47,834 bases of DNA, taken from positions 1 through 47,834 of the forward strand of contig JANXVC010000221.1 of assembly GCA_025351925.1 (NCBI GenBank), read 5' to 3'. Of the stretch, positions 1-9,374 are shown in pieces (the first letter of the stretch is position 1; each line of letters opens with the position of its first letter). This DNA is from Rhodospirillales bacterium (lineage in GTDB: Bacteria > Pseudomonadota > Alphaproteobacteria > Acetobacterales > Acetobacteraceae). A program made the position numbers and the translations under genes. Under the pieces are notes generated by a model that worked only from the letters and a program-made list of their open reading frames with translations, made no database searches and was not told the origin of the DNA.

Positions 1-169
1 CGCGCAGCGCAACCTGTTTGAGAACCGCGACCTGCAGCCGACGGCCGACCTGCGGGAGATCGGCAAGGGCCTGCTCGCCGCGCATTTCGGGCTGGACACG
101 GCGGCATTGCTGCAGGTGTTTACTGGCAATAAGCAGGTGCAGCCGATGGTCCGGCTGCTGCGGGGATAG
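1..169 (+). CDS. C-terminal fragment of a DUF1501-like protein (5' end outside window)
   Basis: Frame 2 reads ...AQRNLFENRDLQPTADLREIGKGLLAAHFGLDTAALLQVFTGNKQVQPMVRLLRG-stop, typical of DUF1501 C-termini. Confidence 0.7.
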   Translation, partial: AQRNLFENRDLQPTADLREIGKGLLAAHFGLDTAALLQVFTGNKQVQPMVRLLRG

Positions 170-200
170 CGCCCGGCGGTTCGCCTGGTCGCTCACCGGA

Positions 201-271
201 CCTAAGCAGGGTTGCATGGCCTGGGTCACAGATGAGTCTTTAAAAGTCCAGGCCACGCAACCCTGCTTAGG
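201..271. repeat. Long inverted repeat / stem-loop (24-nt arms, one mismatch, 23-nt loop)
   Basis: CCTAAGCAGGGTTGCATGGCCTGG (201-224) versus CCAGGCCACGCAACCCTGCTTAGG (248-271). Confidence 0.9.
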
Positions 272-459
272 TTGTTGTCTGTGCGCAGACTGATAAACGT
301 CTGCTTAAAGCTTTTTCGATCGAACTGGATCGAAAACGATCTTTAGCTATCTGTTTTACCGAGCAACTTTATTTGACAAAGAGCAGATTGGTCGGATGTT
401 GCTCTACTTGCAGGCAGGGCTACTCGGATGCCGAGTTGGCCGCGACGTTTCGGCTTAGG

Positions 460-610
460 TCGAGGCCAACGGCATCTGGTTGAACAGGGCGGCGGGAACC
501 CGGTCCTTCGACGTCCAGTTAAATCTCCCGCGTCGCCTTTTCCCAATAGGTGGCGTCATACGTCGGCGCAAAGTCGGGTGCCTCGGCAAACGCGGTGCGC
601 GACGCTGTGG
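460..610 (-). pseudogene. Possible frameshifted coding remnant
   Basis: Minus strand reads RTAFAEAPDFAPTYDATYWEKATRE then, after a frameshift, FNWTSKDRVPAALFNQMPLA; no intact ORF. Confidence 0.25.
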
Positions 611-827
611 TCGAGGCCATGCTGCGAGTCGGCTTTGCTCACGAACACCAGCTTATTGCGTACTAAAACGTAACGGACGCGCGCGATGGTTTCGACGACC
701 CTATCCAACATTAAGTTGTATAACAAATTCTAGTGAGGAGAAAGCGGGCTCAGACGGAAGATCGTTGTCGAGTAGTGCAAAAGGCGGCTGCTATGTCAAT
801 TAACGCTCACTGAACATTGAATTAACA

Positions 828-1121
828 ATGTTTGGAGATCTCGTGAAACCTATTCTCAAGCTGCCGTCACTCCGTTATGTTGCGGCGCAGCGAATATTGG
901 GGTGCACGGACATGGCGTTGCTGCGCGATACGGAGGACCGGTCTATGCCGGCCCGGGTCTATCCAGCCTCCGAGGGTGCGGATGACTGGATCGTTGAACC
1001 GCCTGCACTCAATGACTTGACCGTGGTTGAGCCTCGAATGTTCACCGGTCGGGCCGCTTTGCTCAACGCATTGGAGTATGCCCACTGCCACTACGGCAGC
1101 GCACTCTATCTCTCCCGATAA
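828..1121 (+). CDS. Small hypothetical protein (97 aa)
   Basis: ORF with C-terminal FTGRAALLNALEYAHCHYGSALYL; no overlapping better candidate. Confidence 0.45.
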   Translation: MFGDLVKPILKLPSLRYVAAQRILGCTDMALLRDTEDRSMPARVYPASEGADDWIVEPPALNDLTVVEPRMFTGRAALLNALEYAHCHYGSALYLSR

Positions 1122-1146
1122 CTGCACGACATCATCGCGATGCGGC

Positions 1147-1196
1147 CGTGGGCTGCAGCCTGATTTGCACCCTCCGGCTAGAGGGCTAGGCCCACG
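1147..1196. terminator. Nested hairpin between convergent genes, possible bidirectional terminator
   Basis: CGTGGGC (1147-1153)/GCCCACG (1190-1196) enclosing CCCTC/GAGGG. Confidence 0.4.
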
Positions 1197-1213
1197 CGTG
1201 CTTCTGCCACCGA

Positions 1214-2437
1214 TCAGGGTATTACTGCAAAACCAGCGAGCCGGGCATAGCCCTGGGTGATATTCGTCAGCTCTGCTTCCGTCGCAACCTCGTCCACCCG
1301 GGCAAACCCTAGCGGCGCGCGGCTGGCAACTAGGTCAATCACCCGTTCCGGGCCGCCGACGCGGTTGGACCGGACCACTCCGGTCGTCGCCGGCAGGCGC
1401 TCCGCCTCATAGGCCAGCAACGCCGCGGCAGGAGGCTGCTCAAGCAATAGGTCGGCCAGGCAGCGCGCGTCCAGGATAGCCTGCGACGCACCGTTGGAAC
1501 CAACGGGATACATCGGATGCGCCGCATCGCCGAGCAGGGTCACCCGGCCGCTCGACCAACAGGGCAGTGGGTCGCGGTCGCACATCGGATACTCGAAGAT
1601 CTCCGGGGTCGCCGCGATCATGGCCTCGACATCGACGAAGGGCAGCGCCAGGCGTCCGGCCAGATGGCGGAACGCCTCGGGCTGCCCGGCACGCGCCCAG
1701 TGCTCACGTCCGGGCGGCGGCGCGCTCGCCTCGGCGACTCGCGCATAGATCACCCAATTCGTCAGGCGCCGGTCCGGTGCGGCGCCGGGCGCGATCGGAT
1801 ACAGCACCAGTTTGGCCACGCCGTCGCCCGCGACGACCATCGCGTCGCCGCCGTCGAAGGCCGGCCAGTCCACCGCGCCGCGCCACATCTGGATGCCGTT
1901 CCAGCGCACGCCGGGGTCAAGCGGGTGCAAACGCGCGCGCAGCCAGGAGTGAATGCCGTCCGCGCCGATAAGAACGTCGCCTTGGATGTCCCGCGTTGCC
2001 CCGTCGAAGGCGGTGAATTGGGCAGTCACGCCGTCGGCGTCCTGATTGAAACCAGTCAGCCGCTGACCGGCCTGCACCGACCCGGCGCCGAGCCGTTTGA
2101 AAACGGCGTCCCACAACATGCAGTGCAATCGTCCGCGATGGGCGGAGAACTGCGGCACGTCATGGCCGGCATGGATGCCGCGCGGCTCGGTCCAGATGCG
2201 CTGCCCCAAATGGTTCATGTAGGTCAGCCGCCGGGTGCGGACCGCGACGGCGTCGAGCCGAGGCAGCAGGCCGAGCCGGACCAGCTCGCGGATGGAATGC
2301 GGCAGGACGTTGATGCCGACACCGAGCGGCCGAATTTCTGTCGCCGCCTCGAACACCGCGCAGGCGACGCCGCGCGCGTGCAGCATCAGCGCCAGGACGA
2401 GGCCGCCGATGCCGCCGCCCGCGATGAGCACCCGCAT
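1214..2437 (-). CDS. FAD-dependent monooxygenase / flavin-dependent oxidoreductase (PHBH-like)
   Basis: N-terminal MRVLIAGGGIGGLVLALML Rossmann GxGxxG; VTLLGDAAHPMYPVGSNGASQAI motif. Confidence 0.88.
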   Translation of the reverse strand: MRVLIAGGGIGGLVLALMLHARGVACAVFEAATEIRPLGVGINVLPHSIRELVRLGLLPRLDAVAVRTRRLTYMNHLGQRIWTEPRGIHAGHDVPQFSAHRGRLHCMLWDAVFKRLGAGSVQAGQRLTGFNQDADGVTAQFTAFDGATRDIQGDVLIGADGIHSWLRARLHPLDPGVRWNGIQMWRGAVDWPAFDGGDAMVVAGDGVAKLVLYPIAPGAAPDRRLTNWVIYARVAEASAPPPGREHWARAGQPEAFRHLAGRLALPFVDVEAMIAATPEIFEYPMCDRDPLPCWSSGRVTLLGDAAHPMYPVGSNGASQAILDARCLADLLLEQPPAAALLAYEAERLPATTGVVRSNRVGGPERVIDLVASRAPLGFARVDEVATEAELTNITQGYARLAGFAVIP

Positions 2438-2459
2438 GCCTCAGGCTCTCAGGCCGGCA

Positions 2460-3290
2460 TCAGCGGGGTGCGGCACGGATCATGCGCAGCATCGCCGTCA
2501 TGAGCGGCGAGGCCGGGTCGGCCAAGGGCGCGATGGCGGTAAAGTGGTTCGCGCCGGGCAGCAGGTCCCAGGTGCCGCCCCAGGCTTCGGCGATGCTGCT
2601 GCTCTGGCACAGGTACTCTGTCCCCTCGGCTTCGCCGACCGCGGCGTGCAGCGGCAGGCCTGGAGCGGGCAGGAACAGCGGCGACAGGCGGCGGGCGGCG
2701 GCGGCGTCGAGGCCAAGCGCGCCGTTGACGCTGGTCGCCAGCAGCCGTGTCAAGTCGAACAGGCCGCTGATCGCGCACCCGGCATGGACGGCGGCTGGCG
2801 GCAGTCCGTGCGCCGCCCAGTCGGTTGCGAGCAGCATGGCCGTGAGGTGGCCGCCGGCGGAATGGCCGCAGGAGAAGACCGGGCGTCCATGCCGGCGAAC
2901 GAGGAAAGCGGCGGCGTTGCGCAATTGCTCGACGATGGCCGCAAGGGTGACCTGCGGACATAGATCGTAGGAGGGGATGGCTAGCGCTACGCCGTGGGCG
3001 ACGAAGCCCTGGGCGAGATGGCTGAACCAGGAGCGGTCCAGCGCCTGCCAGTAGCCACCATGGATGAACAGGGCGACCGGCCCGTCGCGGCGCTGGTCCG
3101 GCCAGAACAGGTCAAGCCGCTGCCTCGCGCTATCTCCGTAGGCGAGATCGAGTTCGGAATGCGGGTGTGCCGCCCGGAACGCCGCCGCGTCCTGCTTCCA
3201 GGACTGCATGATATCCGCATGCTCCGGCACCTTGGCGCGGTTGTTGTATTCGGCCTCTAATAGCCGGGCCTCCAGCAGCGGGTCGATCAA
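2460..3290 (-). CDS. Alpha/beta hydrolase (kynurenine-formamidase-like / BD-FAE type)
   Basis: FIHGGYWQALDRS oxyanion motif, GHSAGGHL nucleophile elbow. Confidence 0.82.
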   Translation of the reverse strand: MIDPLLEARLLEAEYNNRAKVPEHADIMQSWKQDAAAFRAAHPHSELDLAYGDSARQRLDLFWPDQRRDGPVALFIHGGYWQALDRSWFSHLAQGFVAHGVALAIPSYDLCPQVTLAAIVEQLRNAAAFLVRRHGRPVFSCGHSAGGHLTAMLLATDWAAHGLPPAAVHAGCAISGLFDLTRLLATSVNGALGLDAAAARRLSPLFLPAPGLPLHAAVGEAEGTEYLCQSSSIAEAWGGTWDLLPGANHFTAIAPLADPASPLMTAMLRMIRAAPR

Positions 3291-3799
3291 GGCTGGCCGG
3301 CTTTTGGCAGTGCGAGCGGATCGAAGGCGTAGTCCTCCGGTTTCAGGAAATGCACCTCGCGCTGCGCGGCCTCGCGGACCACCTGCTCGGGATCATTGAG
3401 GTTATGCAGAACGTCGAACAGCTCACGCAGGCGTCGGCTAGGCGCCACCCAGAACATCGCCCGCGTCGGTACATCGCTGAGATTATAGTAGCCGTGCGGA
3501 ATACCGGCCGGCAGGCGCACCAGGTCGCCGGCGCGCGCTTTATGATGCTTTCCATCGAGGTAGAGGTCGAACTCGTTCTCGATTACGTAGATGAACTCGT
3601 CCTGGGTCGGGTGGACGTGCGGCGGCACGAAGGTACCGGGCGGATCGTAGGTCTCGAAGGCAAAGGCGTTCGTCCCCTCCGCCTTGAGATAATACGTGTG
3701 GCCGAGGATGCTCCACACCACCTCATCGAGGCCGCTGCCGGCTTGGGTGATGCCGGGATCAAGCCCGACCTGAACCTGGTTGGCGCCTGCCCTCTTCAT
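3287..3799 (-). CDS. Cupin domain-containing protein
   Basis: PPHVHPTQDEFIYVIENEFDLYLDGK and GDLVRLPAGIPHGYYN cupin motifs; 4-nt overlap with neighbours. Confidence 0.85.
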   Translation of the reverse strand: MKRAGANQVQVGLDPGITQAGSGLDEVVWSILGHTYYLKAEGTNAFAFETYDPPGTFVPPHVHPTQDEFIYVIENEFDLYLDGKHHKARAGDLVRLPAGIPHGYYNLSDVPTRAMFWVAPSRRLRELFDVLHNLNDPEQVVREAAQREVHFLKPEDYAFDPLALPKAGQP

Positions 3800-5343
3800 C
3801 GCACGGTCTCCTCCGCCGCCAAATCGTGACCTGGCGCTGTTTCAAGCAGCTTGGCATACGCCTTCGGGCTGATGGGCGCGAGGTGGGCCGCAAGCACGTT
3901 GGCGGGCTTCTTCTTGGCGCCCATATCTTCCATCAACTCGTCGAAATGCGCATGGTGGAACGGCGCGATGCACAGCCCGCCATAGGTCGCTGCCACCTTG
4001 CGGTCGCCGCGCTTCCATTCGAGCGTGCGGGCGATGTCGGCCTGCATGGCGGCCTCTGTCGGCTGCCGCTTGAGTGTGCCCTCGAAGTAGCGCGTCAGCC
4101 AATGCGCGCCGAGCTCCGCCGACAGGGCGCTGGCAAAGCTTGAGTTGAAACCCACGAAACCGAGGCCGGGCAGATCGGGATTGATCATCATGCGATGCAG
4201 CCGGTACTGGCCGTCGGGGTCAATCAACCGCGCCCGCGTGTCCGTGTCGAGGAAGGGCAGGTGCTGCGACCAGCCGATCGCCAGCACGACAGCGTCGGCG
4301 GCGATCTTGGCGCCGTCAACGATCGCGTGGCCCGGCTCGTATCCGGTGATGTTGCCCTTCACCACGCGGATGCGCCCATCACGAATAGCCTTGTAGAAGC
4401 CGGGCGTCTCGATGCTGGTGGCGCAGTGGATGCCGTCCTCGATCCGGGTGTCCGGGCGCAGGCCGGCCTTTTTGAGCCCGAACTGCAGGCCAAGCAGCGC
4501 CTCGAGCCCCCGCCAGTTCGCCCAGATCATCGGCGCCAGCAGCTTGCGTGCGAGGCGGCCGGCGCGGCTCGGCCCCCATGGCATGAACATCGCCTCCGAG
4601 GCGCGGCAGTAGAGGATGTTCTTGAAATTGATGACGCCGCCGAAGAAGTATGGGATTTTCCAAGTGGCTTGCCGGTAGATCACCGAGACGGTGCGCGCGC
4701 CTTTAGCGAGGGCGTCCATCGCGATGTCGGTCGCCGACTTGGAAAACCCGACCACCACGACGTCGCGGTCCCTGGCCACCGCGCCGTCCACGTACTGCGA
4801 CGAGTGCCGGATCGAGCCGCCGGCCGCCGCGAAGGCCTCGTCGCCCGGCAGCTTCAGGGTTTTTGGCGTGCTGAACTGGCCGGTCGCCACCACCACAAGG
4901 TCAAAATACTCGGTCTGCACGGGCCCGATCCCTGCGGCATTATCGGCGCCGCGCAGCGTGACAGACCAACCACGCCCACTGGGTTCGCGCGACATGGACA
5001 AGACTTCGGTGTGGAACCGGATGCAGGGGCGCAGGCCGAAATGCTCTGCGTAGGCGTTGAGATAGGCGTGCATCTGCGCTCCGCTCGGCCATTCTGGGTA
5101 CTCGGCCGGCATTGGGAAGTCGCTGAAGCAATACAGGTCGCGCGGTGTCTGCGTCTGCACCCCGGGATAGGACCGGGCGGGTTCCCAGACCCCGCCGAGG
5201 TCGCCGCTTTTCTCGACGACCGTCACGTCGTAGCCTCGGCCGCGCATCACCTTCGCCGCGACGAGACCGCTGATCCCTGCGCCGATCACGATGATCCTGC
5301 GGTCTTGGCCGGCGGGCTTGGGTGTCAAACCAACATCAGGCAT
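3796..5343 (-). CDS. NAD(P)/FAD-dependent oxidoreductase, flavin-containing monooxygenase (FMO/BVMO-like)
   Basis: IIVIGAGISGLVAAKVMRGRGYDVTVVEK; second Rossmann DVVVVGFSKSATDIA. Confidence 0.85.
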   Translation of the reverse strand: MPDVGLTPKPAGQDRRIIVIGAGISGLVAAKVMRGRGYDVTVVEKSGDLGGVWEPARSYPGVQTQTPRDLYCFSDFPMPAEYPEWPSGAQMHAYLNAYAEHFGLRPCIRFHTEVLSMSREPSGRGWSVTLRGADNAAGIGPVQTEYFDLVVVATGQFSTPKTLKLPGDEAFAAAGGSIRHSSQYVDGAVARDRDVVVVGFSKSATDIAMDALAKGARTVSVIYRQATWKIPYFFGGVINFKNILYCRASEAMFMPWGPSRAGRLARKLLAPMIWANWRGLEALLGLQFGLKKAGLRPDTRIEDGIHCATSIETPGFYKAIRDGRIRVVKGNITGYEPGHAIVDGAKIAADAVVLAIGWSQHLPFLDTDTRARLIDPDGQYRLHRMMINPDLPGLGFVGFNSSFASALSAELGAHWLTRYFEGTLKRQPTEAAMQADIARTLEWKRGDRKVAATYGGLCIAPFHHAHFDELMEDMGAKKKPANVLAAHLAPISPKAYAKLLETAPGHDLAAEETVR

Positions 5344-5555
5344 TGTCGCCTCCGTATTAAAACAAACACCGCAAGCTCAAAATTCAACCAAGTATCCGGC
5401 CACGAAGGGCTTTAGGTGTCGATGGTAACGACGTAGTCGGGGCTTTCAAGCGAATAAGGGGAGCATCACGGCATTGCCACTCGGGCCGTGGTAACTGCCC
5501 GTGCCTTGCGCAAGGCCGACGTCCCGCTCGGCAATTCGACCGAAAAGGGTATGGG

Positions 5556-5822
5556 CTAGCTCTTGGGTTGCTTGGGCTCCAGCTCATCGAGGCGCACCTG
5601 CAGCGTCCTGATCTGGCGCGACATCCCCGACACCTCTTGGCTGAGCAGACGCAGTTCGGCCCGCGTGCCATCTGCTGCCTCATGCGCGCGGTCAGCCCGC
5701 CCCATGTTGACGCCGATGTCGTCGCGGATGCTGGAGAGCTGGGCATTGATCCGGTCCGTCTTGCCCTCCAGGCGAAGCATTGCCGCCAGGATCATGCTTG
5801 GTGCGTCGTCGCTCATCGTCAA
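5556..5822 (-). CDS. Small predicted coiled-coil hypothetical protein
   Basis: 88 aa ORF, helical heptad-like MTMSDDAPSMILAAMLRLEGKTDRINAQLSSIRDDI... Confidence 0.55.
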   Translation of the reverse strand: MTMSDDAPSMILAAMLRLEGKTDRINAQLSSIRDDIGVNMGRADRAHEAADGTRAELRLLSQEVSGMSRQIRTLQVRLDELEPKQPKS

Positions 5823-5918
5823 AAATCCAGTTTCGCAAGAGCAGCTGGTTTAAATTGAAAGCGGCTGAACAATCAAATCTTACCGCTTTCATTGATTTTT
5901 CCTGTCTGGCCGCGTCGG

Positions 5919-6554
5919 CTACGCCCACCCGTGCAGCGCATGGCTGTCAATCCGCCCGACGCCCGCCTCGCCCATCGCCCGCCAAGCCCGGTCCAGCGAG
6001 CCCTGCGTGTCGATCGCCCGGCACGCATCCTCGACGACGTGCGCCTCGAACCCGGATGCCGCAGCGTCGAGCGCACTCCAGGCCACGCAGAAATCGGTGG
6101 CGAGCCCCACGAGGAACAACCGCCGCAGGCCGCGCTCGCGCAGGTAGCCAGCGAGGCCCGTGGGCGTGCGCCGGTCTGCCTCAGTAAAGGCGGAGTAGCT
6201 GTCCACCACGCGGCGGAACCCTTTGCGGATGACCAGCTCCGCCCGCGGCAGGTCCAGCCCTGGCGCAAATCCGGCGCCATCACTGCCCTGCACGCAGTGG
6301 GTGGGCCACAGCATCTGTTGCCCATACGGCAGCTCGACCTGCTCAAAAGGCGCTCGGTCAATATGGTTGGCGGCAAACGAGACATGCTCGGCCGGGTGCC
6401 AATCCTGCGTCAGCAGGACATGGCCGAACAGCAGGCCCAGGCGGTTGATGGGCGCGACTACGGCGTCGCCGTCGGGCACTGCCAGGGCACCGCCGGGCAG
6501 GAAGTCGCGCTGCACGTCCACCACGAGCAGAACGTCATCGGGCAACAAGGGCAT
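5919..6554 (-). CDS. pncA: Nicotinamidase (isochorismatase family)
   Basis: VVDVQRDFLPGGALAVPDGD, LTQDWHP, WPTHCVQGSDGA, GLATDFCVAWSALDA; start chosen at internal ATG (MPLLPDDV). Confidence 0.9.
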   Translation of the reverse strand: MPLLPDDVLLVVDVQRDFLPGGALAVPDGDAVVAPINRLGLLFGHVLLTQDWHPAEHVSFAANHIDRAPFEQVELPYGQQMLWPTHCVQGSDGAGFAPGLDLPRAELVIRKGFRRVVDSYSAFTEADRRTPTGLAGYLRERGLRRLFLVGLATDFCVAWSALDAAASGFEAHVVEDACRAIDTQGSLDRAWRAMGEAGVGRIDSHALHGWA

Positions 6555-6645
6555 CTCCAAAAACTCTCCTGATGTTTGCACGGTCGATTTTGGTGCTGCC
6601 CGATCGCGCACGCCCCGTCCTAAGCTACTGCCAAAGGGGACCGGC

Positions 6646-8454
6646 ATGGCAGTAGCAATCGAGGCAGCGTCCCATCTCGGCGGCCCGATGCGCGAGGCGT
6701 TGGTCATCCTGGGCGCCGCCGCCATCGTCATCCCGCTATTCCATCGCCTGCGCATCAGCACGGTACTCGGCTTCATGCTGGTGGGCGTGCTGGTGGGGCC
6801 GTCCGGCCTGGGTGCGCTAACCGGTAGGGCGCCCTGGCTGTCGTTCGTCACGATGTATGACCGGGAGCGCATCGCGTCGGTGGCCGAGCTGGGCGTCGTG
6901 CTGCTGCTGTTCATGATCGGACTCGAATTATCGTTCGAGCGCATCCTGCTGATGCGACGCCTGGTATTCGGCCTTGGCGCACTGCAGGTTTCCGTGTGCG
7001 CGCTGGCGGTGGGCGGCATTGCGGCGCTGCTCGGCGTGACCCCGGCGGGTGCGGCGGTGATCGGGGTGGCGCTCGCGATGTCATCCACCGCGATCGTGGC
7101 GCAGGTGCTGGCCGATGAAGGCCGGGTTGCCAGCCTGGTCGGCCGCGCCAGCTTCGCCGTGCTGCTGTTCCAGGATCTAGCCGTGGTGCCGGTGCTGTTC
7201 ACCCTTGGCGTGCTGGGCCAAAAAAGCGCTGCGGGGTGGGGCGCGTTCGCGTTGGCAATCGGCCAGGCGCTGGCGGTGATCGTCGGCCTGGTGGGCCTGG
7301 GCCGCCTCGTGCTGCGCCCGCTGTTCCGCAGCGTGGCGCACACCCGCAGCCCGGAGCTGTTCATGGCCGCCTGCCTGCTTGTGGTGCTGGCGACCGGTCT
7401 CGCGGCGGCGGCGGCGGGCCTGTCGATGGCTCTGGGCGCGCTGATCGCTGGGTTGCTGCTGGCCGAGACCGAGTATCGCCGGCAAATCGAGGTGACGGTC
7501 GAACCCTTCAAGGGCCTGCTGGTGGGTGTGTTCCTCATCTCGATCGGGCTCACCGTCGATCTCGGCCGCGTCGCGGCGCAGCCCGGCGCGGTGCTCGGGG
7601 CCGCCCTCGGCCTGATCGCGCTGAAGGCCGGCATCACCGCAGCCCTCGCCCGCACCATGAGATTGCGCTGGGTGGTGGGAGTGCCGACCGGCCTGCTGCT
7701 CGGACCCGGCGGCGAGTTCAGCTTCGTCATCCTTGGCCTGGGCGCCAGCATGGGGCTGATCGGCCCCGACCTGGCCGGGTTCGGCTTCATCGTGGCGGCG
7801 CTGACGATGGCGGCGATCCCGCTGCTGTCCCGCCTGGGCGCACGGCTGGCGGTCCGCCGCGCGGCGCCCATCGACCCCAACTTGCTGCCCCCCGACATGG
7901 AGGGCGACGCGCCGCGGGTGATCCTGGCCGGCTTCGGCCGCGTCGGTCGCACCGTCGCCGCATTGCTGGACGCCCACCGCATTCCCTACGTCGCGCTGGA
8001 CAGCGACGCCGCCCGGGTGGGCGCGAGCCGCCGGGACGGCCACCGTGTGTATTACGGCGACGTGACGCAGCCCGCGCTGCTGCGCCGGGTCGGCCTGGGC
8101 GCCGCCCGGGCGCTGGTGGTGACGATCGACGACCGGGTCCGCGCGGACGCGGTGGTGCGCACCGGCCGCGCCGAACGGCCGGACCTGCTGATTGTCGTGC
8201 GCGCACGCGACGGGCGGCACGCGGCGCAGCTTTATGCCCTCGGCGCGTCGGACGCAGTGCCGGAGACGATCGAGGCCAGCCTGCAGTTGGCCGAGGCCGT
8301 GCTGGTCGATCTCGGCATTCCGATGGGCCCGGTCCTGGTCTCCATCCACGAGAAGCGGGCGGAGTTCCAGGCCGAGATCAAGGCGGCGGTGCCCGGCGCC
8401 GCGGTCCGGTCATTGGGGCAGACGCGCCTGCGACGACCCGTGCCGGCGCCTTAG
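6646..8454 (+). CDS. Monovalent cation:proton antiporter-2 (CPA2, KefB/KefC-like) with TrkA-N domain
   Basis: Multiple TM segments, VGPSGLGALTG, then RVILAGFGRVGRTVAALLDAHRIPYVALDSD. Confidence 0.9.
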   Translation: MAVAIEAASHLGGPMREALVILGAAAIVIPLFHRLRISTVLGFMLVGVLVGPSGLGALTGRAPWLSFVTMYDRERIASVAELGVVLLLFMIGLELSFERILLMRRLVFGLGALQVSVCALAVGGIAALLGVTPAGAAVIGVALAMSSTAIVAQVLADEGRVASLVGRASFAVLLFQDLAVVPVLFTLGVLGQKSAAGWGAFALAIGQALAVIVGLVGLGRLVLRPLFRSVAHTRSPELFMAACLLVVLATGLAAAAAGLSMALGALIAGLLLAETEYRRQIEVTVEPFKGLLVGVFLISIGLTVDLGRVAAQPGAVLGAALGLIALKAGITAALARTMRLRWVVGVPTGLLLGPGGEFSFVILGLGASMGLIGPDLAGFGFIVAALTMAAIPLLSRLGARLAVRRAAPIDPNLLPPDMEGDAPRVILAGFGRVGRTVAALLDAHRIPYVALDSDAARVGASRRDGHRVYYGDVTQPALLRRVGLGAARALVVTIDDRVRADAVVRTGRAERPDLLIVVRARDGRHAAQLYALGASDAVPETIEASLQLAEAVLVDLGIPMGPVLVSIHEKRAEFQAEIKAAVPGAAVRSLGQTRLRRPVPAP

Positions 8455-8463
8455 ACCAATGTT

Positions 8464-8501
8464 GTCCTGACTGGAAACGTGCTTGCGTTGCCAGACAGGA
8501 C
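8464..8501. terminator. Hairpin between convergent genes, probable bidirectional terminator
   Basis: GTCCTGACTGG (8464-8474)/CCAGACAGGAC (8491-8501), one mismatch. Confidence 0.55.
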
Positions 8502-8541
8502 GACGAAATTGATCGCTTAAACAAATCAGAGAAGCTTGGTA

Positions 8542-9363
8542 TTATCCGGCACGGTTGCGCCGGAGCAAAAGCTGGTCCACCAGGATCGGCACCAGCAGCA
8601 CAAGCACCAGCAGCACGGCCAGCGCGTTGGCGAGGTTGGGGTCGGTGAATACGTCGCCGGCAACCAGCTCGCCGATGCGGATGGTGACCAGGTTGGCGCC
8701 GCCGCCGATCAGCGCATAGGCGGTGGCGTAGGTGCCCATGGCGTTGGCGAACAGCAGAATAAAGCTGCCGATCAGGCTGGGCGCCAGCACCGGCAGGCCG
8801 ATGCGCCACCAGAAGGTCAGGCGGGAGGCGCCCATCAGCCGGGCCTGCTCGGCGAGGTCCGGGGTCAGCGCATCCAAACTTGGGAACAGCACCAGCACGG
8901 CGAACGGCACCTGAAAATAGGCATAGACCAGCGTCAAGCCTTGCAGCGAGTAGATGTTGAAGTCCTGCACCAATCCAGAGCGCACCAGCAGCAGCGTCAC
9001 CACGCCGTTCACCCCGGCGAGGATGGTGAAGGCCAGCGCCAGCGGCACGCCGACGAAGTTGCTGGCGACATTGAACAGCGTCAGGAAACGCCGCTGCACC
9101 GGAGCGGACCGCCGGTGCAATGCCAGGCTGAGCGGCAGGCCGATGCCGAGGCCGACGGCGCTGGTCATCAGCGAGATGTTGACGCTGGTGACGAAGGCGC
9201 CGCGGTAGAAGCGGCTGCTGAGCAGGGTGGCGTAGTTGGCGAGCGACCACTCGCCAGCGCGCACGAAGCTGCCGGCGAGCACGGACAGCACCGGCAGCAC
9301 CTCGAAGCCCAACACGGCCAGCAGAAACGGCGCCGCCCAGAGCGCTACGACCGGACGCCCCAA
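8542..9363 (-). CDS. ABC transporter permease
   Basis: LMGASRLTFWWRIGLPVLAPSLIGSFI EAA-loop-like region, six TM-like segments; start uncertain (TTG at 9363). Confidence 0.85.
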   Translation of the reverse strand: MGRPVVALWAAPFLLAVLGFEVLPVLSVLAGSFVRAGEWSLANYATLLSSRFYRGAFVTSVNISLMTSAVGLGIGLPLSLALHRRSAPVQRRFLTLFNVASNFVGVPLALAFTILAGVNGVVTLLLVRSGLVQDFNIYSLQGLTLVYAYFQVPFAVLVLFPSLDALTPDLAEQARLMGASRLTFWWRIGLPVLAPSLIGSFILLFANAMGTYATAYALIGGGANLVTIRIGELVAGDVFTDPNLANALAVLLVLVLLVPILVDQLLLRRNRAG

Positions 9364-9374
9364 AGTTGGCGGCC

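Noticed and set aside
1517-2503. 328-aa plus ORF antisense to the FAD monooxygenase
   Set aside because: No recognisable motif; composition typical of antisense ORFs in GC-rich coding DNA.
5440-5555. Minus-strand peptide HTLFGRIAERDVGLAQGTGSYHGPSGNAVMLPLFA as a gene
   Set aside because: Too short and no start; possible gene fragment but family not recognisable.
5919-7982. 687-aa minus ORF spanning the antiporter and nicotinamidase
   Set aside because: Only the last 211 aa (from 6554) are nicotinamidase; the rest is low-complexity antisense of the real antiporter gene in GC-rich DNA.
7236-8648. 470-aa plus ORF inside the antiporter
   Set aside because: Arg/Gly/Pro-rich out-of-frame shadow of a well-supported CDS.
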